33,530 bases of DNA from Pigoraptor chileana (lineage: Eukaryota; Opisthokonta; Filasterea): positions 1 through 33,530 of the forward strand of contig CALSCR010004404.1 of assembly GCA_943704495.1 (NCBI GenBank). Direction: 5' to 3'. The notes below the pieces were generated by a model. It was not told the origin of the DNA. It did not search any database and saw only the letters and a program-made list of their open reading frames with translations. Below, piece by piece: positions 25,045-33,374 of the stretch. The translations under genes and the position numbers were made by a program. How positions within the stretch are numbered: the first letter of the stretch is position 1; each line of letters starts with the position of its first letter.

Positions 25045-25469
25045 CGCCATTCGAATCGGCCGAGGCGGACATAGTCGGTTGCAATCAAATATGTCAACCC
25101 AAAAATCACACACTCCCACTTATAATTGAGTGTTCCGCCTATGACAATGAGAATATGTGCAATGGTCATGATTGATATAGACCAGTGGTTGTCAGAGAAA
25201 ATGTTCGCTTGAAGTAGAATCGGAATAAGTCGTTCCTGCAGAATACGAAATGGAATGTTTCGAGAGAATGCCCTCTTTGTCAGCAGACGTCGGCAGTTGG
25301 GGCAAGAATGTTTTTCTCGCAACCATCGTCGGTAGCATTTAACATGCATAGAGCACTTACAGATACATATATCTTCAGTCGGCTTATCTCTAAAAAAAGG
25401 ATAAGGAACGTCATATATTTCGAGGCAGATTAAGCAATCTTGGCCTGCCAACTCATTTTTCGTGAGCAT
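25041..25469 (-). CDS. Membrane-anchored RING-type protein (probable E3 ubiquitin ligase)
   Basis: 142 aa from ATG 25469; the frame is open 12 codons more but only to a TTG. Zinc ligands CLIC (12-15), then CICKCSMHVKC (35-45) with H42 and C45, then CPNC (56-59), the RING/RING-variant layout with the usual W after the sixth ligand (YRRWL). The C-terminal half has two probable membrane helices (ISIMTIAHILIVIGG and WECVIFGLTYLIAT). Membrane RING proteins of large viruses and hosts ubiquitinate membrane targets; that role is inferred. It converges with the two-helix protein and overlaps its stop. Confidence 0.78.
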   Translation of the reverse strand: MLTKNELAGQDCLICLEIYDVPYPFFRDKPTEDICICKCSMHVKCYRRWLREKHSCPNCRRLLTKRAFSRNIPFRILQERLIPILLQANIFSDNHWSISIMTIAHILIVIGGTLNYKWECVIFGLTYLIATDYVRLGRFEWR

Positions 25470-25529
25470 TTTCCGCAAGTGCGCCGGCTTGTCAGACAAA
25501 ATCAAAATTTGAGGGTTGTTGTGTAGACT

Positions 25530-26288
25530 TCATTTTTTTCCTGGCATGGCGCCGGAGGAAAATCGTGACATCAGACACAAACAATGCATGTAAATGTAGC
25601 GTTGATAGCCTATCATGGAAGCACCTGTGTGGCGTGGGGTTTGTGTCGGAGCGGGTCCGGGTCCCCCCTTGCTCCTATGCACAAAATGATAACAAAATGC
25701 CACTGACTTGGAAGTAAGAAACGACACAACACAATGTTGTGCATCTCGAGATGAATCGTATGTGCCATAAAGGCCGCCAGCATCATGATCGCCACCCACA
25801 TGGCAAAAAGAACGCACAGAAGATACCAATCGTGCATATGCAGAGTGAACCGGTGAAAGAAAACTGCGGGTTGCAAACCAACAGTTACGCAAACACGCCA
25901 CAATGCCCAATGCACAACAGAAATCAACATATTGGGGAAACGTCACATGCGCAAGAAGAAGAGCACCCATCACTCTCAAATTGACAGAATAGTAGTGCCA
26001 CTCTTTAGCAGAAGGCTCGATTTGGCTGTGATGCCTGAGGGTCATCTGTACGCACGCCGACCCCTGGCCTTCTGCTAGTGAAGCCGACGACCGAGACGAC
26101 CTTTCCCAACACACACTCCGGTACTGGTTGTTGACAGGATTGACGGCACACTTCGGGCACTCGAACTTGAGAAGCGGGACATGCTTGCACATGTGAATGT
26201 TGAGAGCCATTTGCAAACGAATGAAGAGGCCCAAGAGAAGGAACTGCGCGAGTTCCACCATCCCTATGGTTGTTGACAGCTCGACCAA
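25530..26288 (-). CDS. Uncertain membrane-protein gene, reading frame unresolved
   Basis: The long frame begins with a hydrophobic segment (MVELAQFLLLGLFIRLQMAL) and a CKHVPLLKFECPKC motif that could bind zinc. Its later part turns Ser/Arg/His-rich and looks less natural, while an overlapping minus-strand frame at 25613-25930 reads as clean membrane helices (WYLLCVLFAMWVAIMMLAAF). A further hydrophobic frame lies at 26264-26482. The region probably holds a membrane-protein gene that is broken or mis-framed in this sequence. No family assigned. Confidence 0.4.
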   Translation of the reverse strand: MVELSTTIGMVELAQFLLLGLFIRLQMALNIHMCKHVPLLKFECPKCAVNPVNNQYRSVCWERSSRSSASLAEGQGSACVQMTLRHHSQIEPSAKEWHYYSVNLRVMGALLLAHVTFPQYVDFCCALGIVACLRNCWFATRSFLSPVHSAYARLVSSVRSFCHVGGDHDAGGLYGTYDSSRDAQHCVVSFLTSKSVAFCYHFVHRSKGGPGPAPTQTPRHTGASMIGYQRYIYMHCLCLMSRFSSGAMPGKK

Positions 26289-26596
26289 TGGGTGCGCCTT
26301 CTTGGAATATCGTGCTGCGGGCTCGTGTGGCAGAGTGTGTCCTGAAATGAAAATGAAGTGACCAGAAGCGTTTTATAGAAATAATATGAAACTCGCATCT
26401 GTCGGGACCGCCATATAAATGTAATGTAAGGTAGGCACAGCATTACTGAGACGGACATTAACACAATCAGCGACATTAACAATCAGCGGAACGGCACAAT
26501 AGAATGCACCAACCATTGACAGAGGGCACCGTGAAATCACCATCTGTTGGCTACTACCCGAACTGGACGGTCGGTGAAAGGGGGGGAGGGGAGGGC
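26289..26596. other. Short non-coding or degraded stretch
   Basis: Only a hydrophobic minus frame (MLMSLIVLMSVSVMLCL) without supported continuation. ATCAGCG repeats once near 26465. Confidence 0.3.
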
Positions 26597-26800
26597 ACGT
26601 TGTCGCCTATGCAAATATGTTAAAAAGACAAACGCGGAGGGGGTATGGGGGAGCATGTTGTCCATCAGCACATTTGTTAAAAAGACAAAACGCGGAGGGG
26701 GAGCATGTTGTCCATCAGCACATTTGTTAAAAAGACAAAACGCGGAGGGGGTATGGGGGACACGTTGTCCACCATTATTAAAAAAAGACAAGCCGCGGTA
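26597..26800. repeat. Tandem repeat of about 50-60 bases, four copies
   Basis: Units contain CACATTTGTTAAAAAGACAA, AACGCGGAGGGGG and GCATGTTGTCCATCAG. The first and last are degraded. It lies just past the 3' end of the HMG-box gene. Frames through it are artefacts. Confidence 0.85.
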
Positions 26801-26813
26801 TGGAGGACGTACC

Positions 26814-27425
26814 CTAGGCTGTTACCGCATCGTTTCGCTGAAGCTTGTCTGCTTCGGCGAGCCTGTTGTATGGCTTCTTGTCTCCGTCTGAGAGGCTCTT
26901 CCAGATTTTTCCGATCTCCGCGACGACCTCTGTATGCCGCATGTTTGGGTTTTGCTCGCGCACCTTGCTGAACTCATCCTTCATGAAGAAGTTGTAAGCA
27001 CTTAGGGCACGCTTTGGCTTCTTCACATAAGTACCGCTCTGCTTCAATTTTTGTTTTTCCTCCTTGTAGCGCAGCTTGTCGTCGGATTCCATAACATAGA
27101 ACGGCTTTTGCTTCTTTTCGGACATCCTCTCCCAGTTCTCTGCAATCTTTGTCGCCAGCTCTTTCGTGGTAAGCCCTGGATTCTTTTCGCGAAGCACGTC
27201 CTTGACCGACAGCGCGTAGTACGTGGCAGCAGACTTCGAACGCTTTGGGCGAGTTGGCTCGGCTGGAGCAACATTTTCCTTTGAGGAATCGTTGGTTGTC
27301 AGTTTCGCTACTGCAGCTTCCAGTGTCTCAATGCGCTTGGCTTGTTCAGCAATCACAAGGTCTGTTTCACTGATGCACTCCTGAAGGCTGGCCATGCTCA
27401 GTTTGGCGGTTTTTGTCGAAGCCAT
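26814..27425 (-). CDS. Tandem HMG-box DNA-binding protein
   Basis: 203 aa from ATG 27425 (MASTKTAKL); upstream in-frame codons are open but start the protein with an unlikely leader. Residues 14-42 could form a short coiled coil. Two HMG boxes follow: about 60-128 (RPKRSKSAATYYALSVKD, NWERMSEKKQKPFY) and about 136-198 (KPKRALSAYNFFMKDEF, IWKSLSDGDKKPYNRLA), with the usual P-K-R-x-x-S-A-Y-x-F, W and KxPY marks. The boxes bend DNA non-specifically in HMGB/NHP6-type proteins. Role in viral chromatin or transcription is inferred. The linker is Lys-rich. Confidence 0.9.
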   Translation of the reverse strand: MASTKTAKLSMASLQECISETDLVIAEQAKRIETLEAAVAKLTTNDSSKENVAPAEPTRPKRSKSAATYYALSVKDVLREKNPGLTTKELATKIAENWERMSEKKQKPFYVMESDDKLRYKEEKQKLKQSGTYVKKPKRALSAYNFFMKDEFSKVREQNPNMRHTEVVAEIGKIWKSLSDGDKKPYNRLAEADKLQRNDAVTA

Positions 27426-29360
27426 TCTTGATTGTTGACAGTAGTCGCGGTGGATGACATTTGAGTGTAAGTAGCTGTTGAAGAACACGGTCTTTTTTAT
27501 TGATGTTCTTCTTATTTCCTCTTCAATTTTTTTCTCGAGCGCATAGCCTTGTCGATTACACTTGTTACACTGTTCTTTTGCACATGGTTCGTACCTTGTT
27601 GGACAATATCAATCTGTATGCTTGCGATTTGAACCAGACGGTTTGTGTTCTGCTAGTTGCGAAAGCGGACAAAGAAAAACAAATGATACGGGCGGAAAAC
27701 TATCAGAGAGGGAGGTGATTTCGCCCAATCTGAAAATTAACGAGACCATGCCATCATTATTTTCCCTCCCCACAACCACCCGTCAAGCCCTTTCTACGCT
27801 GCAATCCGTTCGGCAGCGTTCTGCTGCGCGTTGTGTGTTGTGCCCAGCTTCTTTTGCTCGCTGTCCGCTGCATTCGATTTTGGCAAGGCGTCAGCGTAAA
27901 ACTGCGACGCCGCCTGAAGTTTTAGTGGAAACGGTTCGGCCACCTCCCAGTGCTACCTATCAAGCGCTTGCAACGCCGCAATCCGTTCGGCACCAGTGTA
28001 CCTTTCTTCTGAAGAAAGCTATGGCGATAATCATTGCAGTCATGGCATAGCGCGATTCCACTGGATCTTTCAAGTCAATGCAGACCAACCCGTTTTATTC
28101 AAACAGACGAAGTTCCTCTGAACAGATGAAAGGCGCAAAGACCACGTAATCCACGAGAACGCCCTGCTCGATGGCGTTGCGCAGGCTGACTAAGAGCGTG
28201 TCCGCCGCTCACCACGGTGTCCGCTCTTCGAGAGCGTTCAAGTAATTCTCGAACATACACTACTGGACCGCGGACAAAACGAGATTTTGCGGACAGTCCC
28301 GATCTCCATTCGCGCCCACTGTGCGATCAAAGACTACAATGTCAAACGGCTCAGTTTACAAAACTGCGTGCGCCCAAACGTCGCGTTCATTACGCCCTAC
28401 TTGATCCCTTCTGCAGACTGTGTCTCCTCCAATCGGCTGGGTTGAATACGCCTGACTTGATCAGTGTGCAAACCTGTGTACGCCCAACCGTCGCGTTCAT
28501 TACACCCTACTTGATCCTTTTTGCTAAATATGTTCCCTGATGTGATCGGTTTGAATATGTACAACTTGATCAGTTTGCGAAACTGTGTACGCCCAAACGT
28601 GTTCCTTTTTCAAACTGTGTCGACTTATCTCGGGTCAGTTTGGATACGCCTAATTTGATCAGTATGCAAAACTGTGTACGTCCAACCGTTGGTTTCATTA
28701 TTTCCTTCTTGATTGCTTTCGCAAACTGTGTCCCAGCGGGGTTTGGTTGAATGCGCCTAATTTGATCAATTTGATCAGTGTGTCAGTGTGTCTCCAGTTC
28801 ATTACGTGTCTCTTCGTTCATGACGGCCCACCGTTCATTACCACTTAAAGTTTAGTCCCTTTGGCAAGACTTCTCTTTGTTGTATTTGCAGACTCGTCAA
28901 ACAAACCGTTGTCACTCCCGTCACCCACGACTCCCTTTCAAGTAAATCACCGTCACCTCAGTCTGCATTCTCTCAAGCAAATATGTTTCTCAAAAACAGT
29001 TTGTTATCACAAGCAGATTGCGTCCTCAAAAACAGCTTCAGCCTATTTTGAGTGAGTGAGTCGGTGGTCCACAGGGATGACGTTGTGGTGGGTGACGGTG
29101 ACAAGCATACGCAACTCAATTAGCAAAACTGTTTTGAGGGACACAACCTGCTCGAGAGAACGAAGACTTAAATGGTTTTTTGAGAAACACAATCTGCTTG
29201 CGAGAACTGATTGTCCCAGCTGTCGATTCATGTGGTCGACGTTGAATAGGCCTAACTTGATCGGTTTCCATTAAGTGCAACCGTCGGGTTGAATGCGCTT
29301 GATAGTTTGCAAAAAATGTGTCTCTCCATCGGGTTCATTGCGCCACTTGATCCTTTTCGC
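27426..29360. repeat. Gene-poor stretch with degenerate repeats
   Basis: From about 27780 to 28010 the motif CGCAATCCGTTCGGCA recurs. A family C copy is at 28192-28217, followed by an inverted GAGAGCG remnant. From 28340 to 29370 some eight units of CTGTGTACGCCCAAACG, TTCATTACGCCCTACTTGATC and TTTGCAAACTGTG repeat at roughly 100-150 bases, strongly diverged. A 45-codon frame at 27584 is too short to support. No gene is called. Confidence 0.6.
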
Positions 29361-29365
29361 AAACT

Positions 29366-29605
29366 TCATGCCGTGACGTAGAGGCTAATGAGTGCTTGTT
29401 CGACCAGATTCAGGCGACTGAACACATACATTGCGCCTTCACGGCGGCTCGCAAGTTCAACAAAATGCCTTTCGCAATGGTTGCATAGTGACGTCAGATT
29501 GTTCTGCACGTTTTCGGGTTTGTTGCAAAGTCCAAAGGTCAAGCACGTACAGGGCGTGATGACTTTTAGTTCAACCGTGCTAAAATCAGCAATTGAAGTT
29601 CGCAA
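29366..29605 (-). CDS. Possible Cys-rich protein fragment
   Basis: About 79 codons (open further upstream but without ATG). Contains CTCLTFGLC and LCNHCERHF, a cysteine spacing that might bind zinc, and a plausible C-terminal helix (FSRLNLVEQALISLY). No ATG start is visible and nothing else supports it, so it may be a gene remnant. Confidence 0.3.
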   Translation of the reverse strand: MRTSIADFSTVELKVITPCTCLTFGLCNKPENVQNNLTSLCNHCERHFVELASRREGAMYVFSRLNLVEQALISLYVTA

Positions 29606-29791
29606 TCGTCGACCGGATTTTACCTGCGTTATTAAGAAGGGGTTTAACAGGAATTCGGCATGTTAAGCGTCCGGGTAGCCTAAAAATGTTTTGTATATTC
29701 GTCTTCGACCAACTGAAATTCATTCCGTCGCTGTTTAACGTTTGGCCCTTTACCTCCCAGCGATTTAATACCTTTGTACGACAGTAGAATC

Positions 29792-30112
29792 ATGGCAAAA
29801 ACGAAAAATAAGCCAGTCGTGTTCGTCTCTCTAGACCCATATTACAAGGTGTTTAAGATCGGCCACAGCCTGAATGAACGCAATAGGGAAGTCTACCTGA
29901 CGCATCCCAATGAATACGACATGACAATTGTTCACAAGGTGTACACCGATCATCCGCGCGAACTCGAATCTGCGGTTCACACTCTTCTTGGAGGGTGTCG
30001 CTATGTTCCTAACCGCGATTTCTTCAGTTGTTATCTCGAGCGCATCAAGACTGCACTGTCCACCGCCCACAACAAGATAAAAAAATCAAGACGAAAACTT
30101 ATCTCTCGTTGA
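29792..30112 (+). CDS. T5orf172 / GIY-YIG-like nuclease-domain protein
   Basis: 106 aa from ATG 29792; a TTG six codons upstream is not preferred. VFVSLDPYYKVFKIGHSLNER (first part 10-25) matches the T5orf172/MUG113 version of the GIY-YIG fold, where KIGxSxNxxxR carries the catalytic Arg region; ELESAVHTLL (57-66) holds the acidic helix and RDFFSCYLE (75-83) the closing motif. These domains are frequent in phages and giant viruses, singly or fused to others. Nuclease activity is a family expectation, not shown. The basic tail (KIKKSRRK) may bind DNA. The 3' end overlaps the convergent small gene by 14 bases. Confidence 0.75.
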   Translation: MAKTKNKPVVFVSLDPYYKVFKIGHSLNERNREVYLTHPNEYDMTIVHKVYTDHPRELESAVHTLLGGCRYVPNRDFFSCYLERIKTALSTAHNKIKKSRRKLISR

Positions 30113-30410
30113 AAACGACAATCTGACCATCTGCAGAGATGACAAAGCCGCTCGCCGGAAACGGGACCATGCTTTCTTTGTCCATTACATTCAGCTTCTC
30201 TTTCTCGATCAGATGCCTCAGCGCCTGCAAGTGCTTCATTGTGGCTTCCGAGCAGTTGTCAATGTGCTTGTCATTTGCCTCTTAAAGGTCCCTTTCGTTC
30301 TTGTAGCCGAGATACTCTATCATGTTGCCGTGGAGCATTAGCATTCTCTCCACGTCATCATCAGTAAATGTTTTTTCGATGAAGCGCTTGATATCCTTCC
30401 TCGAACCCAT
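30099..30410 (-). pseudogene. Small helical protein gene, about one interruption
   Basis: Roughly 104 codons from ATG to stop (MGSRKDIKRFIEK at the start, SGFVISADGQIVVF at the end), coding-like throughout but with about one break, so I list it as broken. Too disrupted to appear as one long open frame. An AT-rich leader (GAATTTTTTAATTTG) lies upstream. Helical N-terminal part and a beta-like C-terminus; no family recognised. It converges with and overlaps the T5orf172 gene. Confidence 0.55.
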
Positions 30411-30513
30411 CCCATGCTAAAGCAAATTAAAAAATTCTCACGGCTGGGCTCGGGCCGCCTCGCCACCTCACAACATGCGTGACTAAAGAACTACATGCAA
30501 AACGGAAACTGTA

Positions 30514-30540
30514 CCGTGGTGAGCGGCGGAACGCTCAGTG
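30514..30540. repeat. Family C palindrome supplying the stop of kinase-cyclin copy 2
   Basis: CCGTGGTGAGCGGCGGAACG then CTCA. On the minus strand the gene's TGA stop is the first three bases of TGAGCGTTCCGCCGCTCACC. Confidence 0.8.
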
Positions 30541-31989
30541 GGATCTTATGTAATGCGCAAGCACATCATAATGGGTCATTGAATTAAAGTCGATGTCCCC
30601 CAAGCGGTCTAAAATAGTCACCCTGTGCAATGAGCCCTTTTTCAACAGCGTTGTCACTATGTCTCGCTCTAATTCTTTCAGGAACTTAACTGTGAACTTT
30701 TGCACGAGCAATTTACCGCAAGCGTTCATGTTCATGGTCACGTCCCTGGTGATTTTTCCCGCAATGTTGAGACACAGCATGCCTATTGCCGGAAAGCTGC
30801 CGAGAATTCCGGCGCTCGCATCCTTCTCAGTTTTGCCTTGTGCTGTAAACACGAGCGAGACATACCGATCCAGTAGAGAAAGGCCCAATGCCAACGTTAT
30901 TGTGCACATGCCCAGGTGTTCTGCGGTTTCCGCCATGAGCTCGAAAACCAGCAATCGGGGTTCGGTGTTTTCAAAGTCGGGATGAGGCTTCATTACAACT
31001 GGAATGTTATTATGCTTTCCGTCCGCTTCGTCAATCGCCGCCACATAGCCATCAAACGAGAACTTCAAGTCGGAACGATACCTTTCCAATGGATTCACCG
31101 CGAGCATGTGCATTACCTTCTCCCTCTGACGCCAATTAAACTGCTTGAACTTTGCGTCACATAGAATTTCTGTCGTCTTTCTTGACACACGTCCGTTCCA
31201 CTGGTCCCGCGTCATTGCGACCGGCGGCTGCGCCGTTTTGAAATACTCCCTGTACTCGTCATTGAGAGCGTAGCCAAACGGCTTTTGAACGATCAGATAA
31301 AACAGGACGACGCCGATTCCCCACACGTCCACTGAAGGCGAGTTGACCTTGCGCTCCCAAATAACCTCCGGCGACTGATAAATGAACGTCCCCATTACGC
31401 TTGAAATCGTCTTGAGCGGATACAGGCTCATGGAACTGTTGAAATCAATGATCTTAATAAAAAACGTCACCGGATCAATGAGAACGTTGTCCGGCTTGAG
31501 ATCCCCGTGAATAATTCCATTCATCAGCAAAAAATCCAACACACCGACGCATTGTTTGCAAACCGGTTTGAACGCTTGTTTGCGGACGATAGCAGGAGAA
31601 TCATTGGCAAAGGCGTCGATCGTGATTCCAAACCTTTGCATGACCAGTTTGGAGTAACTCACATTGTAGACGTCAAAATCAAGCAGCCGGATGAAATTGG
31701 GATGGTTGATGCGCAAGATGGACGAGACTTCGTCAATCCAGTCTGCGTTGATTCCGTCATCAGCGTGTTCATACATTTTGATCACCTTCTTCTGCCCAAT
31801 GATAACGGCGGCACACACGCGCAGTTGGACTCGCTCGCACTCGCGGCCGCACGGTTCCACGTCGTCAACGTCCAGAGTCCTGCTGCAGCCACATTGCCAG
31901 TTGATCGGAGTGGGCGCGTGTGCAGGTTCATGATGGGCAGAGGTTGTGTTCCAAAACACCCGCTTTTGAATAAACCGTTTGACTGACAT
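30535..31989 (-). CDS. Protein kinase fused to a cyclin-like domain (copy 2)
   Basis: 484 aa, paralogue of the gene at 13048. WQCGC and CGREC (31-51) keep the CxC and CxxxC spacing exactly. Kinase: VIK (K71), DEVSSIL helix C, HGDLKPDN (161-168), DFN (182-184), YQSPEVIW, SVDVWGIGVVLFYL. The region between kinase and C-terminal domain is less conserved. Cyclin-like part from about residue 342: RLLVFELMAETAEHLGM, TLALGLSLLDRYVS, ILGSFPAIGMLCLNIAGK, LKELERDIVTTLL. The active-site residues are intact apart from DFG to DFN and HRD to HGD in both copies. Its ATG is 101 bases from the divergent ATG of its small partner. Confidence 0.88.
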   Translation of the reverse strand: MSVKRFIQKRVFWNTTSAHHEPAHAPTPINWQCGCSRTLDVDDVEPCGRECERVQLRVCAAVIIGQKKVIKMYEHADDGINADWIDEVSSILRINHPNFIRLLDFDVYNVSYSKLVMQRFGITIDAFANDSPAIVRKQAFKPVCKQCVGVLDFLLMNGIIHGDLKPDNVLIDPVTFFIKIIDFNSSMSLYPLKTISSVMGTFIYQSPEVIWERKVNSPSVDVWGIGVVLFYLIVQKPFGYALNDEYREYFKTAQPPVAMTRDQWNGRVSRKTTEILCDAKFKQFNWRQREKVMHMLAVNPLERYRSDLKFSFDGYVAAIDEADGKHNNIPVVMKPHPDFENTEPRLLVFELMAETAEHLGMCTITLALGLSLLDRYVSLVFTAQGKTEKDASAGILGSFPAIGMLCLNIAGKITRDVTMNMNACGKLLVQKFTVKFLKELERDIVTTLLKKGSLHRVTILDRLGDIDFNSMTHYDVLAHYIRSH

Positions 31990-32090
31990 GTTTTTTCTTT
32001 CTAGATTGCAAGACTCGCTTTACTGTAACGTAACTATTATATTTTTTTTCTGGCTCGGTAGAGTAAAGCTGTGTTACTGTTTGGCTGTCC
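31990..32090. promoter_or_regulatory. Divergent promoter region of module copy 2
   Basis: 101 bases between the two ATGs with AACTATTATATTTTTTTTCT in the centre and an A-rich stretch next to the kinase start on its strand. Same arrangement as 12981-13047. Confidence 0.5.
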
Positions 32091-32669
32091 ATGGACGCAT
32101 ATCTCGCAGAACTGTTTGAATTTGGCCAATGGGCATCCCAGTTTACATCAAAAGAAGACTTTCTTGAAAACGCAAAACCCATGTTTCTACGTTATGCCGA
32201 ACAATCACTGGTAGAACGAATGTCCCAACAGTCTTCGACGAGTTTTATGAATTTTTTACTGGGCACGGACCGCCGCGCCACCACGGCGCTTAGTGAGTGT
32301 ACGGGCACGGACCGCCGCGCCACCACGGCTCTTAGTGAGTGCATAGGCACGGACCGCCGCGCCACCACGGTTCTGGGTGAGTCTACTGCAGGCACGGACC
32401 GCCGCGCCACCACGGTTCTGGGTGAGTCTTCTGCAGCGCCATCCACACACGAACAGCGTCTGTTGCAAATGCTGAGGGGAAGCAGGCCGCCTCTCTCCAG
32501 TGCAATTTCTCACACTGCTCCAGTTGAGAATGTTTTGTCAAAATCTCCGTCAGTGACCACCATGAAACAACTCTCAAAACTACCAGACCGCAAACACATC
32601 AGCGACGCACCCCAGCTTCCAAACGGAGTTTCGTCTTCAAGACGGTTTTCCTTGCCGTTTAACAACTAG
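32091..32669 (+). CDS. Small partner protein of the kinase-cyclin gene (copy 2)
   Basis: 192 aa. N-terminal block MDAYLAELFEFGQWASQF and KEDFLENAKPMFLRYAEQ, then a linker of four family A repeats read in frame (GTDRRATT repeated), then HEQRLLQMLRG, and a C-terminal block with QLSKLPDRKHISDA and RRFSLPF. All three conserved blocks match the 12450 protein; only the linker differs (Pro/Thr-rich there). The RRxS-hydrophobic motif near the C-terminus is kept. Likely adapter, regulator or substrate of the neighbouring kinase, by inference from the repeated pairing. Confidence 0.78.
   Translation: MDAYLAELFEFGQWASQFTSKEDFLENAKPMFLRYAEQSLVERMSQQSSTSFMNFLLGTDRRATTALSECTGTDRRATTALSECIGTDRRATTVLGESTAGTDRRATTVLGESSAAPSTHEQRLLQMLRGSRPPLSSAISHTAPVENVLSKSPSVTTMKQLSKLPDRKHISDAPQLPNGVSSSRRFSLPFNN
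32262..32416. repeat. Four in-frame family A copies within a coding sequence
   Basis: Copies at about 43-45-base spacing (GGCACGGACCGCCGCGCC then ACCACGG), all in the same frame, adding GTDRRATT plus LSE or LGE spacers. Spacing in multiples of three keeps the frame. Confidence 0.9.
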
Positions 32670-33374
32670 GTGTATTCGCCCCCTAACGACGACGTGTTTA
32701 TTTCACGACGTGTTTCTTTCTCACTGATCCAGCACCGCGGTAGACGACAAATCCAAAATCAACAGCACGTTCAACACATAGAAATTGCCGCAACCCACTG
32801 TTGAGACCTTTGAGCACTTCAACCGCACATTAGTATACGTGCAGCAAACCTAACCACGTGTTCTGTGAGGGGTGCATTTGCCATGTTTATGGACAACAAC
32901 AAGATGTAGTGTGTCCAAAGAACAAAGACTCGTCAAAACATGATTTGAAACTAGTCAGAGAAAGCAGTTATCAATTGAATCGTCTTGTGTAATTCTTCTG
33001 TTTTTTTAGTTTTTTTACTTGGCTTTGTGTAGCACATGCACTCGTGGGGCAAGCAGAATACGTTGTTGTCATTCAGTACAGCTGCGATTACATTAATTGT
33101 GGGAAAAATTGACCCACTGCACTATTCTTTCAGTGTCAGAAGAAATGATTAACTATGGAGTTTGACTAGAACGGCCGTTTGTCTTTTGCGCTTGAAAAGT
33201 ACTCGACAGCCGCATGTTTAATCCGTGGTGAAAATGTGTGCAAGGATTTCCCCTATGATCAGCGTTTCTTCAAGGTGACTTCGGAAAACGAAAATCATAA
33301 GGGACTGTCCACAAAAACAATCTTGTCCGCGGCGATTTTTTGTGATATACCCTACATAGGAGTTATTCAACATA
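32670..33374. other. No gene supported
   Basis: AT-richer sequence with short frames only. A non-ATG plus frame at 33179-33403 (FALEKYSTAACLIRGENV) reads moderately well but overlaps the better start at 33375. A short minus frame near 32730-32850 (LNVLLILDLSSTAVLD) could be a gene remnant. Neither is called. Confidence 0.35.
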
